Positions 7,434 through 17,102 are shown, counted from the stretch's first letter. The stretch is 64,000 bases of DNA from Streptomyces sp. NBC_00344 (GCF_036088315.1 NZ_CP107996.1:1550001-1614000); one strand, 5' to 3'. Notes: generated by a model not told the origin, from the sequence alone. Translations and numbers: made by a program.

Positions 7434-10304
7434 TCAGCTGCAGCCGCTGGTCGAACCGCACCCTTCACAGAGGTAGCAGCTGCCCGCACGGCGCATCTTC
7501 GTGCCGCAGGAGAAGCAGAGCGGTGCGTCGGCGTTCAGACCGAGCGTGATCTCCATCAGTTCGGTGGAGTTGTGCGCCTCCTTGGGCGCCGGAGCCGCGG
7601 TCACGGGCTCGGACTTCGAGGCGACCGGCTTCGGGGGCTCCACCTGCCGCGGAGCGGACTGCGACAGGCCCTCCACGTCCATCTCGTCGTCACCCGGCTC
7701 GTACGAACCGGTGTCCAGGTGACGCTGACGCTCCTTGGCCGAATGGATACCGAGCGCCGAGCGCGTCTCGAACGGCAGGAAGTCCAGCGCCAGGCGGCGG
7801 AAGATGTAGTCGACGATCGACTGCGCCATTCGCACATCGGGGTCGTCCGTCATACCGGCCGGCTCGAAGCGCATGTTGGTGAACTTCGAAACGTATGTCT
7901 CCAGCGGAACGCCGTACTGCATGCCGACCGAGACGGCGATCGAGAAGGCGTCCATCATGCCCGCCAGGGTGGAACCCTGCTTGGACATCTTCAGGAAGAC
8001 CTCACCGAGACCGTCGTCCGGGTAAGAGTTGGCGGTCATGTAGCCCTCGGCGCCGCCCACCGTGAAGGAGGTGGTGATGCCGGGACGGCCCTTCGGAAGA
8101 CGCTTGCGGACCGGCCGGTACTCGATGACCTTCTCGGTCTTCGGCTCCTCGACGACATCCTTCGTCTTGGCCGAGAGCGGCTGGCCTACCTTGGAGTTCT
8201 CGACATAGACGGCGAGCGCCTTGGTGCCGAGCTTCCAGCCCTGCAGGTAGATCTCCTCGACGTCCTCGACCGTGCTGGACGCGGGCATGTTGACCGTCTT
8301 GGAGATGGCGCCGGAGAGGAACGGCTGCGCCGCCGCCATCATCCGGACGTGGCCCATCGGCGCGATGGAACGCTCGCCCATGGCGCAGTCGAAGACCTCG
8401 TAGTGCTCCTGCTTGAGCCCGGGGGCGTCGACGACATTGCCGTGATCGGCGATGTGGGCGACGATCGCTTCCACCTGCTCGGGCTGGTAGCCCAGACGCT
8501 TCAGGGCCTTGGGGACCGTGTTGTTCACGATCTGCATCGAGCCACCGCCGACGAGCTTCTTGAACTTGACCAGGGCCAGGTCCGGCTCGACGCCCGTGGT
8601 GTCGCAGTCCATCATCAGGCCGATGGTGCCAGTCGGTGCGAGCACCGAGGCCTGCGCGTTACGGAAACCGTGCTTCTCGCCGAGGCGCAGAACGTCCTGC
8701 CATGCCTCAGTGGCCGCGGCCCAGACGGGGCTGTCCAGATCGTCGGTGCGGGTGGCGACCGCGTTCGCGTCGGAGTGCTGCTTCATGACGCGCTTGTGTG
8801 CGTCCGCGTTTCGTGCGTAGCCGTCGTAGGGACCGACGATCGCCGCCAGCTCCGCAGACCGCTTGTAGGAGGTGCCGGTCATCAGTGAGGTGATGGAACC
8901 CGCCAGCGCGCGTCCCCCGGCGCTGTCGTACGCGTGGCCGGTCGCCATGAGCAGAGCGCCGAGGTTGGCGTAGCCGATGCCGAGCTGGCGGAAGGCACGG
9001 GTGGTCTCGCCGATCTTCTCGGTGGGGAAGTCCGCGAAGCAGATGGAGATGTCCATCGCCGTGATGACCAGCTCGACGACCTTGGCGAAACGTTCGGCGT
9101 CGAAGGACTGGTTGCCCTTGTCGTCGTCACGCAGGAACTTCATCAGGTTGAGCGAGGCGAGATTGCACGACGAGTTGTCCAGGTGCATGTACTCGCTGCA
9201 GGGATTGGACGCCGTGATCCGGCCCGACTCCGGCGATGTGTGCCACCGGTTGATGATGTCGTCGTACTGGATCCCGGGGTCCGCACAGACATGCGCGGCC
9301 TCTGCCATCTTGCGGAAGAGCGCCTTGGCGTCGACCTCCTCGATGACCTCGCCCGACATGCGTGAGCGCAGACCGAACCTGGATCCGGACTCCACGGCGT
9401 TCATGAACTCGTCGTTCACCCGTACGGAGTTGTTGGCATTCTGGTACTGGACGGACGTGATGTCGTCCCCGCCCAGATCCATGTCGAAGCCAGCGTCCCG
9501 CAGTGCCCGGATCTTCTCCTCCTCCTTCACCTTGGTCTCGATGAAGGCCTCTACGTCAGGGTGGTCGACGTCCAGGACGACCATCTTGGCCGCACGGCGT
9601 GTGGCACCGCCGGACTTGATGGTGCCTGCGGAAGCGTCGGCGCCGCGCATGAAGGAAACCGGGCCGGAGGCGTTTCCTCCGGAGGAGAGCAGCTCCTTGG
9701 AGGAGCGGATGCGGGAGAGGTTCAGACCGGCACCGGAGCCGCCCTTGAAGATCATCCCCTCTTCCTTGTACCAGTCGAGGATGGACTCCATGGAGTCATC
9801 GACGGCGAGGATGAAACAGGCGCTGACCTGCTGCGGCTGCGTCGTGCCTACGTTGAACCAGACCGGCGAGTTGAAGCTGAACACCTGGTGCAGCAGGGCA
9901 TAGGTCAGCTCGTGGTCGAAGAGCTCGGCGTCCGCCGGGGACCCGAAGTACCCGTTCTCCTCGCCCGCCTTGCGGTAAGTCCTCACCACACGGTCGATGA
10001 GCTGCTTGAGGCTGTTCTCGCGGTTGTCCGCGCCGACTGCGCCGCGGAAGTACTTACTGGTGACGATGTTGACCGCGTTCACCGACCAGAAGTCGGGGAA
10101 CTCGACGCCGCGCTGCTCGAAGTTGACCGAGCCGTCGCGCCAGTTGGTCATGACGACATCACGGCGTTCCCAGGCGACCTCGTCGTACGGATGCACGCCG
10201 GGAGTGGTGTGGATGCGCTCGACGCGCAGCCCCTGCCGATTGGCGGCCGCCTTGGATCCCTTGGCTCGGGAACCTCGTGCCGGACCGCTTGCCGTCTCTG
10301 TCAT
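7434..10304 (-). CDS. nrdJ: Adenosylcobalamin-dependent (class II) ribonucleoside-diphosphate reductase
   Basis: About 956 aa. Makes deoxyribonucleotides using vitamin B12, so it works with or without oxygen. Recognisable blocks are GGSGAGLNLSRIRSS, NPCSEYMHLDNSSCNLASLN with the active-site Asn-Cys-Glu pattern, LAPTGTIGLMMDCDTTGVEP, and a C-terminal Cys cluster (CFSCGTKMRRAGSCYLCEG, then CGSTSGCS) that would bind zinc and re-reduce the active site. The start is the ATG at 10304, preceded by GGGAGG; longer in-frame starts lack a site. It lies downstream of nrdR in the same direction (126 bp gap), the standard actinobacterial nrdRJ arrangement, so NrdR boxes upstream of nrdR should control both. 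No cobalamin riboswitch is seen in front of it. Confidence 0.98.
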   Translation of the reverse strand: MTETASGPARGSRAKGSKAAANRQGLRVERIHTTPGVHPYDEVAWERRDVVMTNWRDGSVNFEQRGVEFPDFWSVNAVNIVTSKYFRGAVGADNRENSLKQLIDRVVRTYRKAGEENGYFGSPADAELFDHELTYALLHQVFSFNSPVWFNVGTTQPQQVSACFILAVDDSMESILDWYKEEGMIFKGGSGAGLNLSRIRSSKELLSSGGNASGPVSFMRGADASAGTIKSGGATRRAAKMVVLDVDHPDVEAFIETKVKEEEKIRALRDAGFDMDLGGDDITSVQYQNANNSVRVNDEFMNAVESGSRFGLRSRMSGEVIEEVDAKALFRKMAEAAHVCADPGIQYDDIINRWHTSPESGRITASNPCSEYMHLDNSSCNLASLNLMKFLRDDDKGNQSFDAERFAKVVELVITAMDISICFADFPTEKIGETTRAFRQLGIGYANLGALLMATGHAYDSAGGRALAGSITSLMTGTSYKRSAELAAIVGPYDGYARNADAHKRVMKQHSDANAVATRTDDLDSPVWAAATEAWQDVLRLGEKHGFRNAQASVLAPTGTIGLMMDCDTTGVEPDLALVKFKKLVGGGSMQIVNNTVPKALKRLGYQPEQVEAIVAHIADHGNVVDAPGLKQEHYEVFDCAMGERSIAPMGHVRMMAAAQPFLSGAISKTVNMPASSTVEDVEEIYLQGWKLGTKALAVYVENSKVGQPLSAKTKDVVEEPKTEKVIEYRPVRKRLPKGRPGITTSFTVGGAEGYMTANSYPDDGLGEVFLKMSKQGSTLAGMMDAFSIAVSVGMQYGVPLETYVSKFTNMRFEPAGMTDDPDVRMAQSIVDYIFRRLALDFLPFETRSALGIHSAKERQRHLDTGSYEPGDDEMDVEGLSQSAPRQVEPPKPVASKSEPVTAAPAPKEAHNSTELMEITLGLNADAPLCFSCGTKMRRAGSCYLCEGCGSTSGCS

Positions 10305-10430
10305 GCCGCCTCCCATATGCGGGCTAGAACGCCCAAAAGTGCCCAGTTCTTCCCGTGGCACGGTGTGTGTCTGACGCCTGCGGCACGGGGAGCGCCACAG
10401 GCAGGTCCATGACCGCCGACCCCGCAGGGA

Positions 10431-10943
10431 TCAGTCGGTAGCAGCGGTGGGCACGGGGACCGCAGGGGCCCCTCCGCACTCACATTCCGCCGCGGGCGGC
10501 TGCCCCTCGCGGAGCTCCGCGATGGCTGCCTCGAAATCCTCGAGCGAGTCGAAAGCCCGGTAGACGGACGCGAAACGCAGGTACGCGACGAGGTCGAGCT
10601 CCTGCAGCGGGCCGAGCATGGCCAGCCCCACGTCGTGGGTGGTCAGCTCGGCACTCCCGGTGGCACGCAGCGCCTCCTCGACCCGTTGGCCGAGCTTGGC
10701 GAGGGCGTCCTCGGTGACCGGCCGCCCCTGGCATGCCTTACGCACACCGGAGATGACCTTCGTACGGCTGAATGGTTCGGTGACCCCACTCCGCTTGATC
10801 ACCATCAGCGCGGCGGTCTCCACCGTCGTGAATCGACGGGAGCAGTCGGGGCACTGACGGCGCCGGCGGATCGACGTGCCGTCGTCGGTGGTGCGGCTGT
10901 CGACCACACGGCTGTCAGGGTGCCTGCAGAAGGGGCAGTGCAT
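10431..10943 (-). CDS. nrdR: Transcriptional repressor NrdR
   Basis: 170 aa, slightly longer than the family average because of an acidic, Cys-containing C-terminal tail ([13 protein letters not shown]). The N-terminus [17 protein letters not shown] with [10 protein letters not shown] forms a zinc ribbon that binds DNA; the rest is an ATP-cone that senses the ATP/dATP balance. Represses ribonucleotide reductase genes. The ATG at 10943 is fixed by AAGGAGG 8 bases upstream. Heads the nrdR-nrdJ unit and is divergent from lexA; two NrdR boxes lie about 110-160 bp upstream, so it is probably autoregulated. Confidence 0.98.
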   Translation of the reverse strand: MHCPFCRHPDSRVVDSRTTDDGTSIRRRRQCPDCSRRFTTVETAALMVIKRSGVTEPFSRTKVISGVRKACQGRPVTEDALAKLGQRVEEALRATGSAELTTHDVGLAMLGPLQELDLVAYLRFASVYRAFDSLEDFEAAIAELREGQPPAAECECGGAPAVPVPTAATD

Positions 10944-11054
10944 GTTTCCGAGCCTCCTTCGCAGCACGACTGAATAGCCTCGGCAAGGCCCGGAAAGGGC
11001 CCCTCGAAGCAGTCCCAAGCATAGGCGATGGCCGAGGCCTTGAAGGACCAGGGA

Positions 11055-11101
11055 CCACTACTTCTGGGTGGTTGATGCAATCCAACCACTAGATCTGGGG
11101 T
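11055..11101 (-). promoter_or_regulatory. Tandem NrdR boxes of the nrdRJ promoter
   Basis: Two 16-base elements, CCACTACTTCTGGGTG at 11055-11070 and CCACTAGATCTGGGGT at 11086-11101. Their starts are 31 bp apart, three helical turns, which is the hallmark spacing of paired NrdR sites, and both resemble the NrdR consensus (ACACWATATATWGTGT-like palindrome). Confidence 0.75.
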
Positions 11102-11366
11102 TTGGCTCCATTTTCACCGGAGCGCGTGTCGCGCCGTCGCCACCCCCGGCGGACCGGGCCGAGCGTACGGCAGGCGCGTCGCCACCGGAATTCCGGGCCC
11201 CGCAGTGACAGAGTGAAAAACACCCGCGACTCTCCGCACCGGCCACACCCGGGACGCGACGCGGCAATGAAGCCCGGTACCGTAATCGACCGAATTGCCA
11301 TACACGTCCGAGCTCCGCTCCTACACCCGACCATGCGCTCAGGTGAAGCATTTTGCAGTTTTTCAC

Positions 11367-11382
11367 TCGAACGTGTGTTTGG
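11367..11382 (+). promoter_or_regulatory. LexA (SOS) box upstream of lexA
   Basis: TCGAACGTGTGTTTGG fits the actinobacterial and Gram-positive SOS box (CGAACRNRYGTTYC) with one weak right-hand position. It lies 65 bp before the lexA start, as expected for autoregulation. Between it and the NrdR boxes, from about 11102 to 11366, I see no gene. Confidence 0.8.
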
Positions 11383-11446
11383 CGCAACCTTTCGAAAGCC
11401 ACTACCGTTGTCCAACCAGGGAGAGAACTTCTCGAGAGGGGCCGAC

Positions 11447-12238
11447 GTGACCACGACCGCAGACGATGCCATCATCACTGCCCAGGACCGCTCCCAGAAC
11501 CGACTCGAGCCGGTGCATGCGATGAACGACACCACGGATCCCGAGGGCTCGGTGCCCTCCCGACCTGCTCGCTCGCTGCCCGGCCGACCTCCTGGAATCC
11601 GGGCGGACAGTTCTGGACTGACGGATCGACAGCGACGGGTCATCGAGGTGATCAGGGACTCCGTGCAGCGTCGCGGATACCCGCCGTCGATGCGGGAGAT
11701 CGGTCAGGCGGTGGGGCTGTCGAGCACGTCGTCCGTCGCCCATCAGCTGATGGCGCTGGAGCGCAAGGGGTTCCTTCGCCGGGACCCGCACCGTCCGCGG
11801 GCGTACGAGGTCCGAGGCTCCGACCAGCCGAGCACGCAGACCACCGACACCACGGGCAAGCCGGCCGCTTCCTACGTGCCGCTCGTCGGCCGGATCGCTG
11901 CGGGTGGCCCCATCCTGGCCGAGGAGTCCGTCGAGGATGTCTTCCCCCTCCCCCGCCAGTTGGTGGGAGACGGTGAGCTCTTCGTCCTCAAGGTGGTCGG
12001 CGACTCGATGATCGAGGCCGCCATCTGTGATGGCGACTGGGTCACCGTCCGCCGTCAGCCCGTCGCGGAGAACGGCGACATCGTGGCAGCCATGCTGGAG
12101 GGCGAAGCCACCGTCAAGCGCTTCAAGCGCGAGGACGGGCATGTGTGGCTGCTCCCCCACAACTCCGCGTACCAGCCGATTCCGGGCGACGAAGCGACCA
12201 TCCTCGGCAAGGTGGTGGCCGTGCTTCGACGGGTGTGA
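11447..12238 (+). CDS. lexA: SOS regulon repressor LexA
   Basis: 263 aa. Represses DNA-damage genes and cuts itself when stimulated by RecA filaments. The winged helix ([20 protein letters not shown], then [19 protein letters not shown]) spans about residues 58-120. The peptidase domain holds the cleavage bond Ala152-Gly153 (RIAAGGP), the nucleophile Ser187 (VVGDSMIEA) and base Lys224 (ATVKRF), all intact. The 50-residue extension before the DNA-binding domain is normal for Streptomyces. Start: GTG at 11447 behind GAGAGGGG; an in-frame ATG at residue 26 is a possible alternative. An SOS box lies 65 bp upstream and a strong hairpin follows the stop. Confidence 0.98.
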   Translation: MTTTADDAIITAQDRSQNRLEPVHAMNDTTDPEGSVPSRPARSLPGRPPGIRADSSGLTDRQRRVIEVIRDSVQRRGYPPSMREIGQAVGLSSTSSVAHQLMALERKGFLRRDPHRPRAYEVRGSDQPSTQTTDTTGKPAASYVPLVGRIAAGGPILAEESVEDVFPLPRQLVGDGELFVLKVVGDSMIEAAICDGDWVTVRRQPVAENGDIVAAMLEGEATVKRFKREDGHVWLLPHNSAYQPIPGDEATILGKVVAVLRRV

Positions 12239-12260
12239 CCACTCCGTCGGCCCATGAGCC

Positions 12261-12295
12261 GGGCCCCGGAACCTACTGCGCCGGTTCCGGGGCCC
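12261..12295. terminator. Hairpin terminator between lexA and the DinG-like helicase
   Basis: GGGCCCCGGAACC at 12261-12273 pairs perfectly with GGTTCCGGGGCCC at 12283-12295 (9-base loop). It lies between two convergent genes and can stop both. Confidence 0.8.
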
Positions 12296-12318
12296 TGTTG
12301 CGCCAAAACGGCACAACG

Positions 12319-14289
12319 CTACTTCCCGTCCGCCTTCGCCGCACCGTCGATAGCCGCGAGTGAACGCCGTACCTGATTGCGGTCCGTGGTGAACCAGAAG
12401 TCCGGCATCGACGAACGCAGATAACTGCCGTAGCGAGCTGTGGCAAGCCTGGGGTCGAGCACCGCGACGACTCCCCGGTCACCCATCGCACGCACCAGCC
12501 GACCGGCCCCCTGAGCCATCAGCAGAGCAGCATGGGTGGCAGCGACGGCCATGAACCCGTTGCCTCCGTGCTCCTCGACCGCCTTCTGCCGTGCGCTCAT
12601 CAGCGGGTCATCGGGGCGGGGGAACGGGATACGGTCCATCACCACCAGCTGACAGCTCGGCCCCGGGACATCAACCCCCTGCCACAGCGAGAGCGTGCCG
12701 AAGAGACAGGTCTCCGGGTCCGCCGCGAAGTTCTTGATCAGCTCACCAAGGGTCTCCTCGCCCTGGAGGAGGACCGGCTTGTCGAGCCTGCCACGCAGTT
12801 CCTCGGCAGCGGCCTGGGCCGCCCGCATGGACGAGAACAGCCCCAGGGTGCGCCCGCCGGACGCTTCGACCAGCTCGGCGAGCTCATCCAGCATGTCGTC
12901 ACGGGAGCCCTCACGACCGGGTGGGGCGAGATGCTTGGCGACATACAGAATGCCTTGCTTGGCGTAGTCGAAGGGCGAGCCGACATCGAGCCCCTTCCAC
13001 GGCGGAAGGTCCTCTCCTTCGGTCCCTTCGGGTGCGAGCCCGAGGGAGGCTCCCACCCCGTTGAAATCGCCGCCGATCTTCAAGGTGGCCGAGGTGAGAA
13101 CCACCGAGCGGTCTGCGAAGAGCTTCTCGCGGAGCAGCCCTGACACGGAAAGCGGGGCCACTCGCAGCGACGCACCGAAGCGGTCATGGCGTTCGTACCA
13201 GATGACGTCGTACTCGGAATCCAGCGTGATCCGCTCGGCGACATCATGGATGGACTCCACGGACGCCAGGGCCTGCTTGCGCACGACGTCCTCATCCTGA
13301 ACGGATTTGTCGCGAGTGGAGCCAAGCGCCGAGATCACCGTGCGGGACGCGTCGCGCAGGGCCATCAGGGCATACCCGAGATCCTCCGGGATCTTTTCGA
13401 GGCGGCCCGGCAGGGCAAGCTCCATCACCCGCTCGAACGTCTCGGCAGCGGTCTGCAGGGCGTCCGCCGCCTTTTCGTTGACGAGCTTCGCGGCACGGCG
13501 CACGGCCCGGGTCACCTGACCGGGGGTGAGCTCGCCCGTGGCCACCCCGGTGACCCGGGAGACCAGCTCATGCGCCTCGTCCACGATCAGCACCTCGTGC
13601 TGAGGCAACACCGGCGCGCCTTCGATCGCGTCGATCGCGAGAAGGGCGTGATTGGTGACAACCACATCCGCGAGTTTGGCCCGCTCACGAGCAGCTTCCG
13701 CGAAGCACTCGGCGCCGTACGCGCACTTGCTCGCCCCCAGGCATTCACGGGAGGAGACAGAGATCTGCCCCCAGGCCCGGTCGGAGACACCGGGGGTGAG
13801 GTCGTCGCGGTCGCCCGTCTCCGTCTCATCGGCCCAGTCCCGCATGCGCAGCAGGTCCTGGCCGAGTCTGCTGGTGGGCGCAGCGGCTTCGAACTGATCG
13901 AAAAGCCCGTCTTCCTCCTCCTGCGGCACGCCCTCGTGGAGGCGGTGGAGACAGAGGTAGTTGGACCGCCCCTTGAGCATCGCGAACTGCGGCCGCCTGC
14001 GCAGCAGCGGCCTCAGGGCCTCGACCGTACGCGGGAGGTCGCGCTCCACCAGCTGACGCTGAAGCGCGAGGGTCGCGGTGGCGACGACAACACGCTCGCC
14101 ATGCGCCAGGGCGGGCACGAGATAGCCGAGGGACTTGCCGGTGCCGGTGCCGGCCTGGACCAGCAGATGCGCGTTGTCGTCCACCGCATCGGCGACAGCG
14201 TTGGCCATGGTGACCTGGCCGGACCGCTCCGTACCGCCCACGGCGGTGACAGCAGCGTGCAGGAGCTCGGGGAGGGAGGGCTTCGTCAT
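12319..14289 (-). CDS. dinG: DinG/XPD-family ATP-dependent DNA helicase
   Basis: 656 aa, superfamily 2 5'-3' helicase. Walker A is AGTGTGKSLGY near residue 45 and Walker B is VLIVDEAHEL near 235 (DEAH box). Between them a Cys set (RECLGASKCAYGAECF) is placed like the iron-sulfur ligands of XPD/DinG enzymes. Late motifs include LVVMDRIPFPRPDDP and QGAGRLVR. Such helicases unwind R-loops and damaged or G-rich DNA. It is convergent with lexA. A RecA-NDp (PafBC-type) promoter ends 9 bases before the ATG, so it should be damage-inducible independently of LexA and almost leaderless. The symbol is by family; E. coli DinG is only a distant relative. Confidence 0.93.
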   Translation of the reverse strand: MTKPSLPELLHAAVTAVGGTERSGQVTMANAVADAVDDNAHLLVQAGTGTGKSLGYLVPALAHGERVVVATATLALQRQLVERDLPRTVEALRPLLRRRPQFAMLKGRSNYLCLHRLHEGVPQEEEDGLFDQFEAAAPTSRLGQDLLRMRDWADETETGDRDDLTPGVSDRAWGQISVSSRECLGASKCAYGAECFAEAARERAKLADVVVTNHALLAIDAIEGAPVLPQHEVLIVDEAHELVSRVTGVATGELTPGQVTRAVRRAAKLVNEKAADALQTAAETFERVMELALPGRLEKIPEDLGYALMALRDASRTVISALGSTRDKSVQDEDVVRKQALASVESIHDVAERITLDSEYDVIWYERHDRFGASLRVAPLSVSGLLREKLFADRSVVLTSATLKIGGDFNGVGASLGLAPEGTEGEDLPPWKGLDVGSPFDYAKQGILYVAKHLAPPGREGSRDDMLDELAELVEASGGRTLGLFSSMRAAQAAAEELRGRLDKPVLLQGEETLGELIKNFAADPETCLFGTLSLWQGVDVPGPSCQLVVMDRIPFPRPDDPLMSARQKAVEEHGGNGFMAVAATHAALLMAQGAGRLVRAMGDRGVVAVLDPRLATARYGSYLRSSMPDFWFTTDRNQVRRSLAAIDGAAKADGK

Positions 14290-14298
14290 AGCGAGACC

Positions 14299-14321
14299 AC
14301 CCTACGGCGGACCACTGACAT
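14299..14321 (-). promoter_or_regulatory. RecA-NDp (PafBC-type) promoter of the DinG-like gene
   Basis: Read on the minus strand: ATGTCAGTG, 8 bases, TAGGGT. This matches the actinobacterial consensus TTGTCRGTG-N8-TANNNT at every position except the first. The -10 ends 9 bases before the ATG at 14289, predicting a leaderless or near-leaderless message. Confidence 0.72.
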
Positions 14322-14429
14322 CGATTCGCGTAGCTGGGTTCCGGTGGCCGTGACTCTCCGGCCGACCGGCTCCCTGCTGAGCTGCCCGCCGGCTGTTCCG
14401 TCCGGCTGCCGGAGTCCGTTCAACCGGGA

Positions 14430-16235
14430 TCACACCTGGTGCAGAGGGTTGCCCACAGAGCCGTGCACCGCGGCGTGCGGACGGTTCGGGCGGTCCCGGT
14501 AGCCGTCGAGGTGGAGGCGGTTACGGTTCAGACAGAGCCGTTCGATCCGGGGTGTGAGCAGGTCGAACATCTCGTAGCGCTCCTTGAGCTCAGGGAAGCG
14601 GGCGTGATGGCGCAGGATCTCATTACGGACAAGTAACCAGAAATCGGCCTCAGGAACCCCCAGCTGATCTTCGCAGAGCGGCGCCAGGAAGCGGAAGACG
14701 CCAACGAAGAGACCGGAATGGATGAACTGGGTGAGAAAGGCGGGTTCCTCGGTCAGCAGGACCTCTCGTACCTCGTCCGGCATGGATTCGTGCTCAGGCA
14801 GGAACCCCGCACTGACATTGACGTCGTCGACGAAGTCCTTGATCGCGAGCCGTACGGGCACGTCGTGGTCGTCGAAGACGACGATGGCGTTCTCCCCGTG
14901 CGGCGAGAAAACCGTGCCGTAGCGATAGAGGAAGCGCAGCAGCGGGGGCAGCAGGGCCGCGAACAGCCGGCGCAGCCATGCGGTGGGGTCCATCCCGGAA
15001 CGGCTGACCAGTTCCGCGGTGAAAGAGCGCCCTCGCAGGTCGGTGTGCAGGAGCGAGGCCAGAGTGCGCGCCCCCTCACCAGGGGCGAGCCTGCCGTCCA
15101 GCGGCTCGCGCCAGATCGCGCCGAGAAGTTCCCGGTACTGATAGGGGACCTCGGGGAGGTGGTCGTAGAGGGGATGCTCGACCGAGACCGACGCGACCTC
15201 ACCGAGGAGAATGACCCCGCATTCGTCGCGGAGGAACTCGTCGTTGTCACGCAGCTCCTGGACCCAGGTGGTGACCGCGGGCGCGGCCAGGGTGCGCTCG
15301 GTCGGCAGACCGCGCCAGACGAGTGTGTTGAGGATCGACAGCGGCAGCTTGACGGTGTGCCTGTCGGGCCGGTCCCGGTTGAGGAAGGTACGGATCGACT
15401 GCTGGGGCAGCCGCGGATCGTCGTCGGCGTGCAAGGGCACGATCTCGCTGTGCGCGATGGCCGGGGCGAAGAGGGGCAGGATCACTTCGTCCCACTGCCA
15501 CGGGTGCACGGGCAGATACAGGTAGCTGCTCGGATCCAGACCGCGGGCGGTCAGGATGGCGGCGAACGACTCTCGGGTGGAGGCCTCGAGCTCACGCCGG
15601 TAGAGCCTGTCGGGCGTGCCGAGTCCGGTCACTCCACGGTAGCTGGCCAGCCTGTTGCTCACCGCGATCCACGGAAGGCGCGCGGGGTTGCGGGACTCGG
15701 GCGTCCAGCGGGCGGCGTCACCTGCGGAGAAGCCGATGCGTCCCTTGTTGAGTACCAACCAGGGATGCCCGGTCTGGTGGCCCTCGAGCCGCGCATAGTC
15801 GAGGTCGGCGAGGTCGGCGGCGGAAAGCGCCGTGTGGTCGATGCGGGCGTCTGCCGCGAGGGTGGTGGTGAGTTCTCTGACCAGGTGGCCGAGGGTGGCG
15901 CCGTCGAGTGCGAGCAGTCGCCGGGCGCGGACAAGGAAGCGGAGCGGGTCGCTGAATGGCTGCCCTTCGAGCTCGATGGTGTCCTCGTCCACGTGCCAGT
16001 GGTCGTACGCGCCGCGCCGGGCCCGGAAGGTGAGCGGCAGATCGTCGTCGAGAGTGAGCAGGTAGCCGCCGCCGGCCTGGGCAACGGGTTCGACGATTTC
16101 CTCGTACGCGAACTCGCCGACCATCTTGGCAAGGAGACGCCGTGCTGCTCGGTCCCAGACCTCAGGATTCAGCTCAGGAGGCGAAAGAAGCGCTGGTCCG
16201 GATTCGGAGTCGGGAGTGACGGGCGGTTTCGGCAA
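14430..16235 (-). CDS. IucA/IucC family siderophore synthetase (second of two)
   Basis: 601 aa, an NRPS-independent (NIS) synthetase that activates a carboxylate (usually citrate or a half-built siderophore) with ATP and joins it to an amine. Landmarks are GHQTGHPWLVLNKGRIGFS near residue 170, YLPVHPWQWDEV near 240, QQSIRTFLN near 280, HTVKLPLSILN near 295, and SPHGENAIVVFDDHDVPVRL near 440, followed by the FhuF-like C-terminal part. SPHGEN in place of EAHQQN separates it from the paralogue at 17099-18958, so the two probably carry out successive condensations. The start is a TTG at 16235 with GAGGAG 5 bases upstream. It is the last gene of the operon, 96 bp after the acyltransferase gene. 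Confidence 0.93.
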   Translation of the reverse strand: MPKPPVTPDSESGPALLSPPELNPEVWDRAARRLLAKMVGEFAYEEIVEPVAQAGGGYLLTLDDDLPLTFRARRGAYDHWHVDEDTIELEGQPFSDPLRFLVRARRLLALDGATLGHLVRELTTTLAADARIDHTALSAADLADLDYARLEGHQTGHPWLVLNKGRIGFSAGDAARWTPESRNPARLPWIAVSNRLASYRGVTGLGTPDRLYRRELEASTRESFAAILTARGLDPSSYLYLPVHPWQWDEVILPLFAPAIAHSEIVPLHADDDPRLPQQSIRTFLNRDRPDRHTVKLPLSILNTLVWRGLPTERTLAAPAVTTWVQELRDNDEFLRDECGVILLGEVASVSVEHPLYDHLPEVPYQYRELLGAIWREPLDGRLAPGEGARTLASLLHTDLRGRSFTAELVSRSGMDPTAWLRRLFAALLPPLLRFLYRYGTVFSPHGENAIVVFDDHDVPVRLAIKDFVDDVNVSAGFLPEHESMPDEVREVLLTEEPAFLTQFIHSGLFVGVFRFLAPLCEDQLGVPEADFWLLVRNEILRHHARFPELKERYEMFDLLTPRIERLCLNRNRLHLDGYRDRPNRPHAAVHGSVGNPLHQV

Positions 16236-16331
16236 AGTGACTCCTCGGGGTGGAACCGATGCGGGACGAGCGGTGTATCAAAGGCAGATGGTCGTTCACG
16301 GACAGTCGCAAGGAGACCTACGGGTGATCAC

Positions 16332-17102
16332 TTACAGCAGATGGCGAAGTGCCCTGTCGCGGACCATGAGGGCGGAGCGCTTCTCCGGAAGGTCGATTTC
16401 AGCGGAGAAGCGGAAGCCTGCGCTGAGGAAAGCAGACACGGAGGGGGTGTTGCGCAGGTCCGGTTCGGCGATGACCCGCGCGCACTGGGGCCGGTTCTCC
16501 AGCACGAGGTCGGAAACGGCACGAAGAAGCATGGTGCCGATACCTCGCCCGCGATCGCCGACGCCCCCGATGAGTAGATGGAGCCCGGTGTCATGGGGCC
16601 GCGCCGGGTAGTGACGGGCGAGCGGGTCGAGGTCCGCGCGATAGATCTCCCAGTAACTCACCGGCACACCGTTGAGTACCCCCAGACAGGGGACGCTGCG
16701 CCCGTCGCCGTCGAGTTGGGTGCGCAGATGTTCGGCGGTGACCGACTCCCGGCCCTGTAGTTCCCAGAAGGCGGCCACCGCCGGGTCGTTCATCCACCGG
16801 CTGATCAAAGTGAGGTCGCGCTCGATCTCCACGGTGACGAGGCAGAATTCGCCCTCGGGAGTGGTGGCGGGCTCCCAGGTGCCGGGGGCGCCGAGCAGGT
16901 CCCCACCGCTGCCGGGGTTGCTTCCGAACTCGGCGATCGGACTATCCGGACGCAACAAGGACAGCAGTTCTTCGGGCAGCCGCAGATCGAGTGTGTCTTC
17001 GCCTCCTGGGCCCGGCGGGTCGGCAGGCGTGGCCCCGGTGTCGCGGCTGGCATCTATAGAGGGCACGACGACGTTCCTCTTCTCGGGTATGGATCGGCTC
17101 AT
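16332..17102 (-). CDS. Siderophore-type GNAT acyltransferase (IucB/RhbD-like)
   Basis: 256 aa. The first 85 residues are a variable Pro/Gly/Glu-rich extension; the rest is the acyltransferase domain that in IucB, RhbD and AlcB acylates an N-hydroxylated amine on the way to a hydroxamate. Visible motifs are FWELQGRES, SYWEIYRADLDPLARHYPA, the acyl-CoA loop GDRGRGIGTMLLRAV, and ARVIAEPDLRNTPSVSAFLS. The ATG at 17102 overlaps the stop of the upstream synthetase by 4 bases (ATGA), so the two are translationally coupled. No amine hydroxylase, its expected partner, is encoded in this cluster. Confidence 0.9.
   Translation of the reverse strand: MSRSIPEKRNVVVPSIDASRDTGATPADPPGPGGEDTLDLRLPEELLSLLRPDSPIAEFGSNPGSGGDLLGAPGTWEPATTPEGEFCLVTVEIERDLTLISRWMNDPAVAAFWELQGRESVTAEHLRTQLDGDGRSVPCLGVLNGVPVSYWEIYRADLDPLARHYPARPHDTGLHLLIGGVGDRGRGIGTMLLRAVSDLVLENRPQCARVIAEPDLRNTPSVSAFLSAGFRFSAEIDLPEKRSALMVRDRALRHLL

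Noticed and set aside
10944..11446. Cobalamin riboswitch upstream of the B12-dependent nrdRJ unit
   Set aside because: I looked for the B12-box and paired elements and found none; the region is explained by NrdR boxes, the LexA box and promoters. In Streptomyces the riboswitch controls the class I enzyme instead.
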